Source: an uncultured Coriobacteriaceae bacterium (GTDB taxonomy: Bacteria > Actinomycetota > Coriobacteriia > Coriobacteriales > Atopobiaceae). From it: a stretch of 41,514 bases of DNA. This document shows positions 1-8,734 of this stretch, one piece after another; the first letter of the stretch is position 1, and every line of letters starts with the position of its first letter. The translations under genes and the position numbers were made by a program. Under the pieces are notes generated by a model. That model was not told the DNA's origin, searched no databases, and saw only the letters and a program-made list of their open reading frames with translations. The stretch spans positions 1-41,514 of the forward strand of contig CADBRX010000073.1 in NCBI GenBank assembly GCA_902797175.1. Direction: 5' to 3'.

Positions 1-513
1 GGGAAGCCCGGCCGCCACCGCCGCCTGATGGATGACCTCGAAAAGCGCCTTGTTGGTGTGCAGCGTCTCGCTGCCACCTTTGAGGATCGCGCAGTTGCCG
101 CTCTTGAGGCAGAGCGTGGAGATCTGCACCAGCGCGTCGGGACGTGCCTCGAAGATCACGCCGATGACGCCGATGGGGACGGACACGCGATAGAGCGTGA
201 GGCCCTCGTCCAGCTCGCGGGCAAGGAGGGTGCGGCCGACGGGGTCGGGCAGGTCGATGAGCCCGTCGATGCCCGCGCAGACGTCCGACAGCTTGTGCTC
301 GTCAAAGCGCAGGCGCTTGACCACGGCCGATGCCACGCCGGATTCCTCGGCGGCTGTCAGGTCTGCGGCATTGGCGGCAAAGATCTCGTCCGCATGGGCA
401 AGCAAGGCCTCCTTGATTGCCGCAAGGGCGGCGTTTCTGACCTCGACGGGTGTCGCCGCCATGGTGGGGCTGTCAAGCTTCATCTGACGCGCAACCTCTG
501 CGATGGTGCTCAT
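1..513 (-). CDS. proA: Gamma-glutamyl phosphate reductase, N-terminal part (cut by window edge)
   Basis: Reduces gamma-glutamyl phosphate with NADPH to glutamate 5-semialdehyde, the second step of proline synthesis, in the cytoplasm. The 171 codons seen begin MSTIAEVARQMKLDS and contain the family's typical N-terminal aldehyde-dehydrogenase-like stretches, including PIGVIGVIFEARPDAL and LKSGNCAILKGGSE. The catalytic cysteine lies beyond the edge. The ATG is preceded by GGAGAG at good spacing. It lies 34 bp downstream of argD in the same direction, so it is probably the last visible gene of the dap-arg-pro run. Nothing suggests damage in the visible part. The identification rests on recognised family motifs. 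Confidence 0.93.
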   Translation of the reverse strand, partial: MSTIAEVARQMKLDSPTMAATPVEVRNAALAAIKEALLAHADEIFAANAADLTAAEESGVASAVVKRLRFDEHKLSDVCAGIDGLIDLPDPVGRTLLARELDEGLTLYRVSVPIGVIGVIFEARPDALVQISTLCLKSGNCAILKGGSETLHTNKALFEVIHQAAVAAGLP

Positions 514-547
514 TGCTCTCTCCTTGTCGTGGGAAACCGTCAGAACG

Positions 548-1798
548 TTATGCAAGCTCATCTATCAGCGAAGAGAGCTTGTCCGCCATCTCGTCAATCT
601 GTGCCTCGCTCACCACCAGCGGCGGCAGGAAGCGCAGGATGGAGTCGCCAATGTGGTTGAGCACGAGCCCCGCCTCGAGGCCACGATCGACGAGCGGCGT
701 GGCAATGGGCACATCGAGCTGGGCCCCACGCATGAGACCATGGCCGCGCACCTCGATGACGTGCGGCAACGCCGCCAAGCGCTCGGCAAGGTGAGCACCC
801 GTCCTGATGACATGCTCGCCAATACCCTCGTCAAGCATCGCCTGCACCGTCGCGCGCCCCGCGGCGGCGGCAAGCGGGTTTCCCCCAAAGGTCGAGCCAT
901 GGTCACCGGGGACCATGAGGTCTGCAAGCTCGCGCCGTGCGGCAACCGCACCTGTGGGGAAGCCGCAGGCAATGCCCTTGGCCATGCTCACCACGTCAGG
1001 TTCGATGCCCGCCAGCTGATACGAGAACGGCGCACCACAGCGGAAGAAGCCCGTCTGGACCTCGTCAATGATGAGCACGATGCCCTTCTCGGTGCACAGG
1101 TCGCGAACAAAGCGCAGGTATTCGGCCGTAGCAGGCCAAACGCCACCCTCGCCCTGCACGCATTCGAGCATGACGGCACACACCGGGCCCGTCTCATCGG
1201 ACGGATGCTCGACTGCTTCGCGCAGTGCATCGGCGTCATTGAGCGGCACCGAGACGAACCCTGCGGGAAGGGGCCCAAAGCTCTTGTGGAACACGTCCTG
1301 TCCCGTGGCGGAAAGCGTTGCCAGCGTGCGGCCGTGGAAACTCTGGCGCGCCGTGACGATGCCCGAGGCGCCGTCCAGCTTCTTCTCGCCCCAGCGACGC
1401 GCAACCTTGAGCGCACCCTCGTTGGACTCTGCACCGGAGTTGGAGAAGAACGACTTCCAGACCGTACCCGTGGAGCCCGTCACGTGCCCGTGCTCATCGG
1501 TGGTCGTGGAGAGCAGGTCAGACAGCATGTGCGCAAGCTCGCCGCGGTTCTCCTCATAGAAGTAGTTGCCCACCTGCCACAGACGTCCCACCTGCGCCTT
1601 CAGGGCATCGGCGACCTTGGGATTGGCATGTCCCATGCTCACCGAGCCAATGCCGCCCAAAAAGTCCAGGTACCGCTTGCCGTCAACGTCTGTGAGCACG
1701 GCACCATCACCGTCGACGAACTCGACCGGAAGGCGCCCGTAGGTGTGCATGATGTAGGTGTCGTCGAGCTTGACCGCCTCGTCAAAAGCTTGGCTCAT
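548..1798 (-). CDS. argD: Acetylornithine aminotransferase
   Basis: PLP enzyme that transfers the amino group of glutamate to N-acetylglutamate semialdehyde in arginine synthesis. ArgD enzymes often also serve as N-succinyl-diaminopimelate aminotransferase in lysine synthesis. The 416 residues show class III aminotransferase features: FFSNSGAESNEGALK for phosphate binding, the SFHGRT segment, LIIDEVQTGFFRCG holding the PLP-ring aspartate, SMAKGIACGFP with the Schiff-base lysine, and HGSTFGGNPLA near the C-terminus. Length is normal for the family. It starts 8 bp after argB, so translational coupling is likely. The possible dual role would explain why it lies downstream of dapAB; that part is inference. 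Confidence 0.95.
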   Translation of the reverse strand: MSQAFDEAVKLDDTYIMHTYGRLPVEFVDGDGAVLTDVDGKRYLDFLGGIGSVSMGHANPKVADALKAQVGRLWQVGNYFYEENRGELAHMLSDLLSTTTDEHGHVTGSTGTVWKSFFSNSGAESNEGALKVARRWGEKKLDGASGIVTARQSFHGRTLATLSATGQDVFHKSFGPLPAGFVSVPLNDADALREAVEHPSDETGPVCAVMLECVQGEGGVWPATAEYLRFVRDLCTEKGIVLIIDEVQTGFFRCGAPFSYQLAGIEPDVVSMAKGIACGFPTGAVAARRELADLMVPGDHGSTFGGNPLAAAAGRATVQAMLDEGIGEHVIRTGAHLAERLAALPHVIEVRGHGLMRGAQLDVPIATPLVDRGLEAGLVLNHIGDSILRFLPPLVVSEAQIDEMADKLSSLIDELA

Positions 1799-1806
1799 GG
1801 CTTTGC

Positions 1807-2691
1807 CTACCTTTCGTTTTGCTTGAACATCGTGCCGATGCCCGAGGTGGTAAAGACCTCGAGCAGGATCGAGTGGGGATACGTTCCGTTGAGGAAGTGC
1901 ACGCGGTCGACGCCGGCCTCGAGGGCATCGGCGGAGGAGCGAACCTTGGGAATCATGCCGCTCTCGAGCTCTCCCGACTCGATCAGCTCGCGCGCCTCGT
2001 CAAGCGTGAGGGACGAGAGCAGGCTGTCCTTGTCGTTGAAGTCGCGGTACAGACCGTCGACGTCGCTCAGGTAGATGAGCTTGTCGGCCTTGAGGGCAAT
2101 CGCAATCTCGCTCGCCGCAAGGTCCGCGTTGATGTTATATGCGCCGCTCGGCGCCCAACCCACTCCTGCGATGACGGGGATGTAGCCCTCGTTGAGCACG
2201 GTCTCAATCAGCTTGGTGTTCACGTGGCTCACCGCCCCCACGCGACCGAGGTCGGACGAGATGGGCACCGCCTCGAGCGTGCGGCCATCGGCACCCGTGA
2301 TGCTCACTGCGTAGTCGCCATAGGCGTTGAACTGCGAAACGAGCATCTGGTTGACCTCGCCCACCAGCGCCATCTGAACGGCGCGCATGGCGGCGTCATC
2401 GGTCACGCGCAGGCCGTCCTTGAAGGCGACCTTGAGGTCAAGCTCGCTCATGAGGCGAGAGATCGCCTTCCCGCCGCCATGCACAAGCACCACGCGGATG
2501 CCGACCAGCTTCATGAGCAGGATGTCCGCGACGACCTGCTTGCAGAGGTCCATGTCCTCCATGGCGGAGCCGCCGTACTTTACCACGAAGGTCTTGCCGG
2601 AGAATTCGTTGATCCATGGCAAGGCGTCCGCAAGGTATTCCGCACGCCTCTGGTTTGTCTGGTCGTCCACACGGACGCGCTTAAGTGCCAT
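1807..2691 (-). CDS. argB: Acetylglutamate kinase
   Basis: Phosphorylates N-acetylglutamate with ATP, the second step of arginine synthesis. The 294-residue protein has the amino-acid kinase fold signatures: KTFVVKYGGSAM near the N-terminus, VVLVHGGGKAIS (glycine-rich substrate loop), GYIPVIAGVGW, YNINADLAASEIA and LIYLSDVDGLY. The N-terminal helix before the fold is of the kind found in arginine-inhibited enzymes, so feedback inhibition is plausible but not shown. The ATG at 2689-2691 follows GAGGGGAAAGC. It sits between argJ (61 bp upstream) and argD (8 bp downstream). Confidence 0.96.
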   Translation of the reverse strand: MALKRVRVDDQTNQRRAEYLADALPWINEFSGKTFVVKYGGSAMEDMDLCKQVVADILLMKLVGIRVVLVHGGGKAISRLMSELDLKVAFKDGLRVTDDAAMRAVQMALVGEVNQMLVSQFNAYGDYAVSITGADGRTLEAVPISSDLGRVGAVSHVNTKLIETVLNEGYIPVIAGVGWAPSGAYNINADLAASEIAIALKADKLIYLSDVDGLYRDFNDKDSLLSSLTLDEARELIESGELESGMIPKVRSSADALEAGVDRVHFLNGTYPHSILLEVFTTSGIGTMFKQNER

Positions 2692-2752
2692 GCTTTCCCC
2701 TCTCGTCTAGCAATCCACCACTGAGAGTACGCCACAGTGGAGAAGAATGGAG

Positions 2753-4036
2753 CTACGTGCGGTAATCGCCATTGATGGTCACATATTCATGCGAGAAGTC
2801 GCAGGTCCAGATGCGTGTGGATGCGTCGCCCTGACCGAGGTCGATGACAATGGACACCTCAGGCGCCTCAAAGCGACGGAGCATGTCCTCCTCGTCCATG
2901 GGGACGGGCATGCCAGAGCGCAGCACGGGAACGCCCAGGAGGTCGATGTCAACGTCGTACTGGTCAAACTCGACGCCGCACTTTCCCGCAGCGGCGGCCA
3001 CGCGTCCCCAGTTGGCATCGTGCCCAAAGATGGCGGTCTTGACCAGCGGCGAGTTGGCGATGGAGCGGGCAACGGTGTCCGCGTCCTCATCCGTCCTGCA
3101 TCCCAGGACGTTCACGGTCACGAGCTTGGTCGCGCCCTCGCCATCAGCGGCGATCTTGCGGGCCAAGGTCTCGCACGCAACGCGCAGCGCTCCGGCCACG
3201 ACGTCAAACTCGGGGGTGTCCCTCTCGATGGGCGCTCCGCCAGCGGCACCTGTCGCAAGGAGGAAGCACGAGTCGTTTGTGGAGGTGTCCGAATCCACCG
3301 TGACCTTGTTGAAGCTCGCGCGCACGGCAGGCAGCAGGGCCGCGCGAGCGGCCTCCGCCGTCAGCGGAGCGTCGGTCGTCAGCACGCAGAGCATGGTTGC
3401 CATGTTGGGCATGATCATGCCCGAACCCTTGCAGAAGCCGCCCACGTGAACCACACGGGGCTCAGCGCCCTCCCCCGCCGGAAGCGTCCCCTCAAGCGAG
3501 ACCTCCTTGGGAACCGTGTCCGTCGTCATGACGGCACGCGCGGCCGCGTGGGCATGGTCGGCATCGGAGCCGAGCGCCGCCACGGCAGCGGAGGCTCCCT
3601 CAAGGTAGGGATCGATGGCCTGCTGCTGTCCGATCACACCCGTCGAGGCAACGAGCACCTGCTCATCGGGGCAGCCAAGCGCTTCTGCCAACAAGCGAGC
3701 GGACTCCTTGGCAACCGCGATGCCCTGCTCGCCGGTCGACGCGTTGGCATTGCCGGAGTTGAGCATCACCGCCCGCGCCACGCCAGAGGCCGCACGGGGG
3801 CGCGACACCTGCACAGGGGCCGCACAGAAGCGGTTCTGCGTGAAGGTGGCGGCGCAGACGCACGTCTCGTCAGCCGCCACCACCGCAAGATCGAGGCGGT
3901 TGGGGTCTGCGCGAAAGCCGGCATGCGTTCCCGAGGCCTTGATCCCCTTTGCCGCACAGACCCCTCCCTCGCAGGGAGCGAATCCAAAGGTTGCGGGATC
4001 GACATCGGGCGGGGTGAACGAAATGGGCTGGAACAT
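2753..4036 (-). CDS. argJ: Bifunctional glutamate/ornithine N-acetyltransferase
   Basis: Recycles the acetyl group from N-acetylornithine to glutamate; bifunctional forms can also use acetyl-CoA, so the pathway can run without separate ArgA and ArgE. The 427-residue precursor carries the self-cleavage site in MIMPNMATMLCV, where the threonine becomes the N-terminal nucleophile of the beta chain. Other family stretches include LNSGNANASTG, ASTGVIGQQ and GHDANWGRV. The start is preceded by GAGAGGAG at a somewhat long spacing of about 10 nt. It lies 46 bp downstream of dapB in the same direction. Mono- versus bifunctionality cannot be read from sequence alone. Confidence 0.96.
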   Translation of the reverse strand: MFQPISFTPPDVDPATFGFAPCEGGVCAAKGIKASGTHAGFRADPNRLDLAVVAADETCVCAATFTQNRFCAAPVQVSRPRAASGVARAVMLNSGNANASTGEQGIAVAKESARLLAEALGCPDEQVLVASTGVIGQQQAIDPYLEGASAAVAALGSDADHAHAAARAVMTTDTVPKEVSLEGTLPAGEGAEPRVVHVGGFCKGSGMIMPNMATMLCVLTTDAPLTAEAARAALLPAVRASFNKVTVDSDTSTNDSCFLLATGAAGGAPIERDTPEFDVVAGALRVACETLARKIAADGEGATKLVTVNVLGCRTDEDADTVARSIANSPLVKTAIFGHDANWGRVAAAAGKCGVEFDQYDVDIDLLGVPVLRSGMPVPMDEEDMLRRFEAPEVSIVIDLGQGDASTRIWTCDFSHEYVTINGDYRT

Positions 4037-4082
4037 GGGCGTGACGCTCCTCTCTTCTAGCGTCTGGGGCCTTCCCCTTGTG

Positions 4083-4817
4083 CTACAGCATCAGCTCCTC
4101 AAACGTGTAGCGACCCGGCTCTTGACCAGCAAGACGCTTTGCCGCGGCAACGGCGCCGTTGACAAAGATCTGACGGCTGGTAGCGCGGTGCGTGAGGCAG
4201 ACCTCCTCGTCGGTGCCGAAGAAATGAACCTCGTGCGTTCCCGCAACGGTGCCGCCACGCAGCGCATGCATGCCGATCTCACGCTGTGGGCGAGCTCCGA
4301 CAAAGCCGTCACGACCGCTCACGACGTCGCAGGCGCCCTCGGGATCGACGGCAGAAAGCAGGAGCTTTGCCGTGCCGCTGGGGGCGTCGACCTTCTGGTT
4401 GTGGTGCGTCTCGACAATCTCGATGTCAAAGCCCTCGAGCGCCTTGGCGGCCTCCGCGGCAAGACGCCTCAGGACGGCAACGCCCAGCGAGTAGTTGGCG
4501 CTCCACATGACGGGCATGCGCTCAGCAAGCCTGTCGAGCAGGGCAAAGTCATCGGCATCGAGGCCGGTCGTGCCACTCACGAGCGCCGCGGGGTTGGACT
4601 CGAGATACGCCGCGAGGTGCGGGAGCATGGCGCGGTTGGTGAAGTCAATGACGAGCTCGGCGGCAGGGACCTCCCCCGCATCGAGGGCCGAGACATCCTC
4701 TATGCCCACCTGGCCGACGAAATCAAAGGCCTCGTCCGCCTCGACGGAGGCGCGCACGAGCGCACCCATACGGCCGTTTCCGCAGACCAGAACCTTGATG
4801 GGTGCACCATTAGCCAA
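4083..4817 (-). CDS. dapB: 4-hydroxy-tetrahydrodipicolinate reductase
   Basis: Second enzyme of the diaminopimelate/lysine branch: reduces the DapA product with NAD(P)H. The 244-residue protein has the dinucleotide-binding loop VLVCGNGRMGALV at its N-terminus and the catalytic signature ETHHNQKVDAPSGTA near residue 150; SGTTGLDADD and SANYSLGVAVL are also typical. The start is a TTG codon at 4815-4817 preceded by GGGAGG. This start overlaps the end of dapA by 8 bp, so the two genes are probably translationally coupled. An ATG a few bases further on is out of frame, which decides for TTG. Confidence 0.95.
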   Translation of the reverse strand: MANGAPIKVLVCGNGRMGALVRASVEADEAFDFVGQVGIEDVSALDAGEVPAAELVIDFTNRAMLPHLAAYLESNPAALVSGTTGLDADDFALLDRLAERMPVMWSANYSLGVAVLRRLAAEAAKALEGFDIEIVETHHNQKVDAPSGTAKLLLSAVDPEGACDVVSGRDGFVGARPQREIGMHALRGGTVAGTHEVHFFGTDEEVCLTHRATSRQIFVNGAVAAAKRLAGQEPGRYTFEELML

Positions 4818-5700
4818 GGATACCGACCTCCCTCATGGCCATTTCGAGGCGAGCCTCGTTTGCGGGCTCCATCGGCCAGAGCGGCTGACGGTACACCGGG
4901 CTGATGAGCCCCATCTTTGCCATGGCAGCCTTCACCGGGATGGGGTTGACTTCGCAGAAAAGCGAGTGGATGAGCTCGAGGTTTTCGATTTGGACCCTGC
5001 GGGCGGTCTCCACGTCCCCCGCCGTGTACGAGGCGCACAGGTCATGCACGGTCTTTGGCGCGATGTTGGCCCACACGCTGATGACGCCCGAGCCGCCGAT
5101 GGACATGATCGGCACGACGATGTCGTCGTTGCCGCTGAACATCTTGAAGTCGCTGCCCAGATACTGCGCGCACATGCTCGCATAGGCAATGTTGCCCGAC
5201 GCCTCCTTGATCGCCCACGCGTTGGGGTGCTCGCGCAGACGCGCAAGGTTGCGCTCGCTGATGGAGCAACCGGTACGTCCGGGAACGTTGTAGAGGATGC
5301 ACGGCACGCTCACCTGGTCCATGACCGAGGTGAAGTGGCGATAGATGCCCTCCTCATTGGACTTGTTGTAGTACGGCGTGATGAGGAGCAAGCCATCGAT
5401 GCCGCGTTCGACCAGGCCGAGCGACTTGTTGAGCGACTCGGCGGTGGAGTTGGACCCAGAGCCGCCAATTACGGGAATGCGGCCGGCGACGTGGTCGATG
5501 ACGAACTTGGCGACCTCAAAGTCCTCGCGGTCGGTCATGGTCGAGCTTTCGCCCGTGGTGCCCAGCACCAAGATGGCGTCAGTGTCGTTTTCGATGTGGA
5601 AGCTGACCAGGCGGTCAAGGGCCTCCCAGTCTACGGACTTATCCTCCTTGAAAGGCGTGACGAGGGCGACAATCGATCCAGTCAGGTTGCTCATGTCCAT
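4810..5700 (-). CDS. dapA: 4-hydroxy-tetrahydrodipicolinate synthase
   Basis: Class I aldolase that condenses pyruvate with aspartate semialdehyde, the committed step to diaminopimelate and lysine. The protein is 296 residues, the usual size, if it starts at the ATG at 5698-5700, which has a perfect AGGAGG about 8 nt upstream; an upstream extension to 5745 lacks this support. Visible motifs are GTTGESSTM, ILYNVPGRTGCS with the catalytic tyrosine, and WAIKEASGN with the Schiff-base lysine. It is the first gene after the lysine riboswitch, so repression by lysine is expected. The gene after it overlaps by 8 bp. Confidence 0.96.
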   Translation of the reverse strand: MDMSNLTGSIVALVTPFKEDKSVDWEALDRLVSFHIENDTDAILVLGTTGESSTMTDREDFEVAKFVIDHVAGRIPVIGGSGSNSTAESLNKSLGLVERGIDGLLLITPYYNKSNEEGIYRHFTSVMDQVSVPCILYNVPGRTGCSISERNLARLREHPNAWAIKEASGNIAYASMCAQYLGSDFKMFSGNDDIVVPIMSIGGSGVISVWANIAPKTVHDLCASYTAGDVETARRVQIENLELIHSLFCEVNPIPVKAAMAKMGLISPVYRQPLWPMEPANEARLEMAMREVGILG

Positions 5701-5769
5701 GCTTGCTCCTCCTTGCTTGTAGGGCCTCTCACAAACGGTCACCATCGATCAAGAGACAGCGGCATCCCC

Positions 5770-5799
5770 AGACTTCCCCGCATGCCATGGGGAAAGTCT
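5770..5799 (-). promoter_or_regulatory. Leader hairpin between lysine riboswitch and dapA
   Basis: A near-perfect hairpin (AGACTT-CCCC against GGGG-AAAGTCT, one bulged base, 9-nt loop) lies in the dapA leader between aptamer and start codon. There is no T-run after it on the minus strand, so it is not an ordinary intrinsic terminator. It may be part of the riboswitch expression platform. A second C/G-rich hairpin lies between it and the aptamer, at about 5863-5889. Confidence 0.4.
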
Positions 5800-5890
5800 C
5801 CGATGAGTCGCTTATTCATCGTGATCCATCCCCTCTCACATGCCGGTACCTACGGGCTGCCGGCCTCCACCCCGCCAATGGGGATGAGGG

Positions 5891-6047
5891 GATAGCGCTC
5901 CCGCAGGAAGTCCTGCAGACAGTCCTGCGGGTATTCCCCGCAGGCCCACCCCACAGCCACGCCTGACTGCGGAGTTCGGCGGATTAGGCCTCCTGTGGGG
6001 TCAGCGCCTGCCGGCTCGCCCGCGTTCATCCTTTCCGCGCCTCTATC
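5891..6047 (-). promoter_or_regulatory. Lysine riboswitch (L box) upstream of dapAB
   Basis: Read on the minus strand, the leader begins GATAGAGGCGCG and ends GCGCTATC, giving the P1 closing stem. In between are the conserved L-box pieces seen in lysC leaders: a GGCGCTGA segment, CCGCCGAACTC, GTGGCTG, and GCAGGACTGTC before the closing strand. The order and spacing fit the lysine aptamer. It lies about 190 nt upstream of dapA. Lysine binding should lower expression of dapAB and possibly of the arg and pro genes behind it. The expression platform is not obvious because no U-rich terminator follows. Confidence 0.85.
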
Positions 6048-6143
6048 ACTGACTTACAAGGTACCGCGAGAAGTGCATAATGGGAGATGGTAGTTACACG
6101 ATAGAAGCAATTAGGCGTACCTACATGAGATAGGTGCAAGATC

Positions 6144-8630
6144 ATGACGAAGACCGTGCTCCCCCAGCCCTCGTTCGACGCCTCCGCGAATGCCCTCTTT
6201 GACAACATTCCTGCCATGGCTTTCTCCAAGGACGCAGAGACGGGCGTGTACCTTGCCTGCAACCAGCCCTTTGCAGACTACGCGCATAAGGGGTCACCCG
6301 AGGGCGTGGTTGGACTCACAGACTTCCAGATATTTGACGAGGTAACTGCTGCGCACTTTGTCGAGGACGACAAGAAGGCGCTCGCCATGGACGGGCCACA
6401 CGTCTTCATCGAAAACGTTCCGGACGCCACGGGCGAGACCATTCGCCACCTGCAGACGACCAAGATGAAGTTCACCGACTCTCAGGGACGTCTCTGCACG
6501 CTCGGCCTCTGTGTGGACGTCACCGCCATGGCCCAGGTGGCAACGTCCGAAACCGAAGACCGCATCAAGCAGGAAGAGCAGGCGCTGCGCCAGGCTCTGC
6601 AGGGCAAGCTCCAGAGCGAAGAGCAGCGCCGAGAGCAGCAGGCGCAGCTCATCACGGCGCTTGCCTCCGATTACTGGAGCGTCTACTACCTTGACCTCGA
6701 CTCCGATGACGGCATCTGCTACCAGTCCCACTCCGACATCAAGGGCTTCAAGGCGGGTGAGCGGTTCAAGTACCTCGAGTCGGTCACCGCCTACGCCAAC
6801 TCCTACATAACCGACTCGTACCGAGACGAGTTCCTGCGCTTCATCCAGCCCGATGCCATCAAGGAAGCCCTTCGCTCGCAGCGCGTCATCTCGTATCGCT
6901 ACATGGTGCACCGCAACGGACGAGACGCCTACGAGATGGTGCGCTTTGCCGGCGTACGCCATCCCGAGGATCGCGATGACCACCTCGTGCATGCCGTGGG
7001 GGCCTGCTTTACCGACGTAGATGCCGAGACCCGACGCAACCTCGAGCAGAGCGAGGCGCTCGAGCACGCCCTCGCCGCAGCCGAAGAGGCCAACCATGCC
7101 AAGACGGCCTTCCTCTCCAACATGAGCCACGAGATCCGCACTCCCATGAACGCCATCATCGGCCTTGACAGCATCGCCCTCAACGAGCCGGGAATCTCCG
7201 AAAGAACCAGGGAGAGCCTCGAAAAGATCGGCACGTCGGCACACCACCTGCTCAACATCATCAACGACATCCTCGACATGTCGCGCATCGAAAGTGGCCG
7301 CATGGTCATCAAGAGCGAGGAGTTCTCGTTCTCCAAGGCACTCGAGCAGGTCAATACCATCATCAGCGGGCAGTGCCGCGACAGAGACATTGCCTACGAG
7401 TGCCATGTCAAGGGCAAGGTCGACGACTACTACATTGGCGACGGCACCAAGGTCCAGCAAATCATGATCAACATCCTGGGCAATGCCGTGAAGTTCACGC
7501 CAGAAGGCGGCAGGATCGACTTCACCGTAGAGGAGATTGCCCGTTTTGAGGGGCACTCCACGCTGCGCTTTACCATGAGCGACACGGGCATCGGCATGAG
7601 CGAGGAATTCCTGCCCAAGGTCTTCGATGCGTTCGCGCAAGAGGACTCGTCGACGACAAGCAGGTATGGCAGCACCGGACTTGGCCTGCCCATCACCAAG
7701 AGCTTCGTCGAGCTCATGAACGGTCACATTGAGGTCGAGAGCGAAAAGGGCGTCGGGACCACCTTCACCGTCACCATCACGCTCAGCACCGTCGACAAGC
7801 CTGACGAGAGCCAGACAGAAGGGCTGCGTCCACATGAGATGAGCGTGCTCGTGGTTGACGACGACCCCGTAGCATGCGAGCATGCCAGCATCGTGCTGGG
7901 ACAAATCGGCATCCACTGCACGACGGCCCTTTCGGGAGAGGAGGCCCTGCGCCTCGTCGAGCTCAGGCATGTCCGCCAAGAGCCCTTCAACCTCATCTTG
8001 GTCGACTGGAAGATGCCTGGGATGGATGGCCTCGAGACCACCCGCCGCATCCGAGGCATCATCGGCCATGAGTCTGCCATCGTCATTCTCACCTCGTACA
8101 ACTGGGAAGACATCGTTGACGAGGCGACTGCGGCAGGCGTTGACAGCTTTGTGGCCAAGCCGCTGTTTGCCGCAAGCGTGATGGACGAGTTCAGAGAGGC
8201 GTTCAGGCGCAAGAGCGAGCAGCTCCAGTCCACAAAGGCCGACCTGGCGGGAAAGAGGATTCTGCTTGCCGAAGACATGGTGGTCAACGCGGAGATCATG
8301 TGCATGGTGCTTTCTATGCGCGAGATGGAGACCGAGATCGCCGAGAACGGCCAGGTTGCCGTCGAGATGTTTGCCAACCATGAACCCGGGCATTATGACG
8401 CCGTGCTCATGGACATGCGCATGCCTGTGATGGACGGCCTCGAGGCAACGAGGGCCATCAGGTCCCTGGAGCGTGAAGACGCAAAGAGCATCCCCATCAT
8501 CGCCCTGACCGCAAATGCGTTTGACGAGGACGTCCAGCGCAGCTTGCAGGCAGGCCTCAACGCTCACTTGAGCAAGCCCGTCGAACCTGACGCGCTCTTC
8601 GAGACACTAGAGCGGTTGATCAAGGACTAA
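6144..8630 (+). CDS. Soluble hybrid sensor histidine kinase with two receiver domains
   Basis: The 828-residue protein has, in order: a PAS-like sensor (about 14-130), a Gln/Glu-rich coiled coil (135-170), a second PAS-like region (175-305), a HisKA domain with phospho-acceptor His329 in NMSHEIRTPMN, a HATPase domain (about 430-550) with an N-box in NILGNAVKFTPEGG and DTGIGMS, and two receiver domains. Likely phospho-acceptors are Asp621 in LVDWKMPG and Asp757 in LMDMRMPV. No membrane segment is visible, so it should sense a cytoplasmic signal. No output regulator or HPt gene is nearby, so its target is unknown. It diverges from the lysine-riboswitch leader. The ribosome site before the ATG is weak (GATAGG). 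Confidence 0.9.
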   Translation: MTKTVLPQPSFDASANALFDNIPAMAFSKDAETGVYLACNQPFADYAHKGSPEGVVGLTDFQIFDEVTAAHFVEDDKKALAMDGPHVFIENVPDATGETIRHLQTTKMKFTDSQGRLCTLGLCVDVTAMAQVATSETEDRIKQEEQALRQALQGKLQSEEQRREQQAQLITALASDYWSVYYLDLDSDDGICYQSHSDIKGFKAGERFKYLESVTAYANSYITDSYRDEFLRFIQPDAIKEALRSQRVISYRYMVHRNGRDAYEMVRFAGVRHPEDRDDHLVHAVGACFTDVDAETRRNLEQSEALEHALAAAEEANHAKTAFLSNMSHEIRTPMNAIIGLDSIALNEPGISERTRESLEKIGTSAHHLLNIINDILDMSRIESGRMVIKSEEFSFSKALEQVNTIISGQCRDRDIAYECHVKGKVDDYYIGDGTKVQQIMINILGNAVKFTPEGGRIDFTVEEIARFEGHSTLRFTMSDTGIGMSEEFLPKVFDAFAQEDSSTTSRYGSTGLGLPITKSFVELMNGHIEVESEKGVGTTFTVTITLSTVDKPDESQTEGLRPHEMSVLVVDDDPVACEHASIVLGQIGIHCTTALSGEEALRLVELRHVRQEPFNLILVDWKMPGMDGLETTRRIRGIIGHESAIVILTSYNWEDIVDEATAAGVDSFVAKPLFAASVMDEFREAFRRKSEQLQSTKADLAGKRILLAEDMVVNAEIMCMVLSMREMETEIAENGQVAVEMFANHEPGHYDAVLMDMRMPVMDGLEATRAIRSLEREDAKSIPIIALTANAFDEDVQRSLQAGLNAHLSKPVEPDALFETLERLIKD

Positions 8631-8734
8631 GGCTCATCGTCTAAATCGAAGACCTTGATGCAGACGTCGCCCGGCGCATAGCGCCTGCGATGAAACTCGT
8701 GAGGAAGTGTGCATGGCTCAGCCTCCGCAACCAA

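Noticed and set aside
503..2074. Long plus-strand open frame opposite argD and argB
   Set aside because: It is the antisense of two well-identified enzymes in a high-GC genome, has no ribosome site and resembles no protein.
6294..8567. 757-codon minus-strand open frame opposite the hybrid kinase
   Set aside because: Shadow of a gene with clear domain motifs; the His/Asp/Val-rich translation is typical of reverse-strand reading of GC-rich codons.
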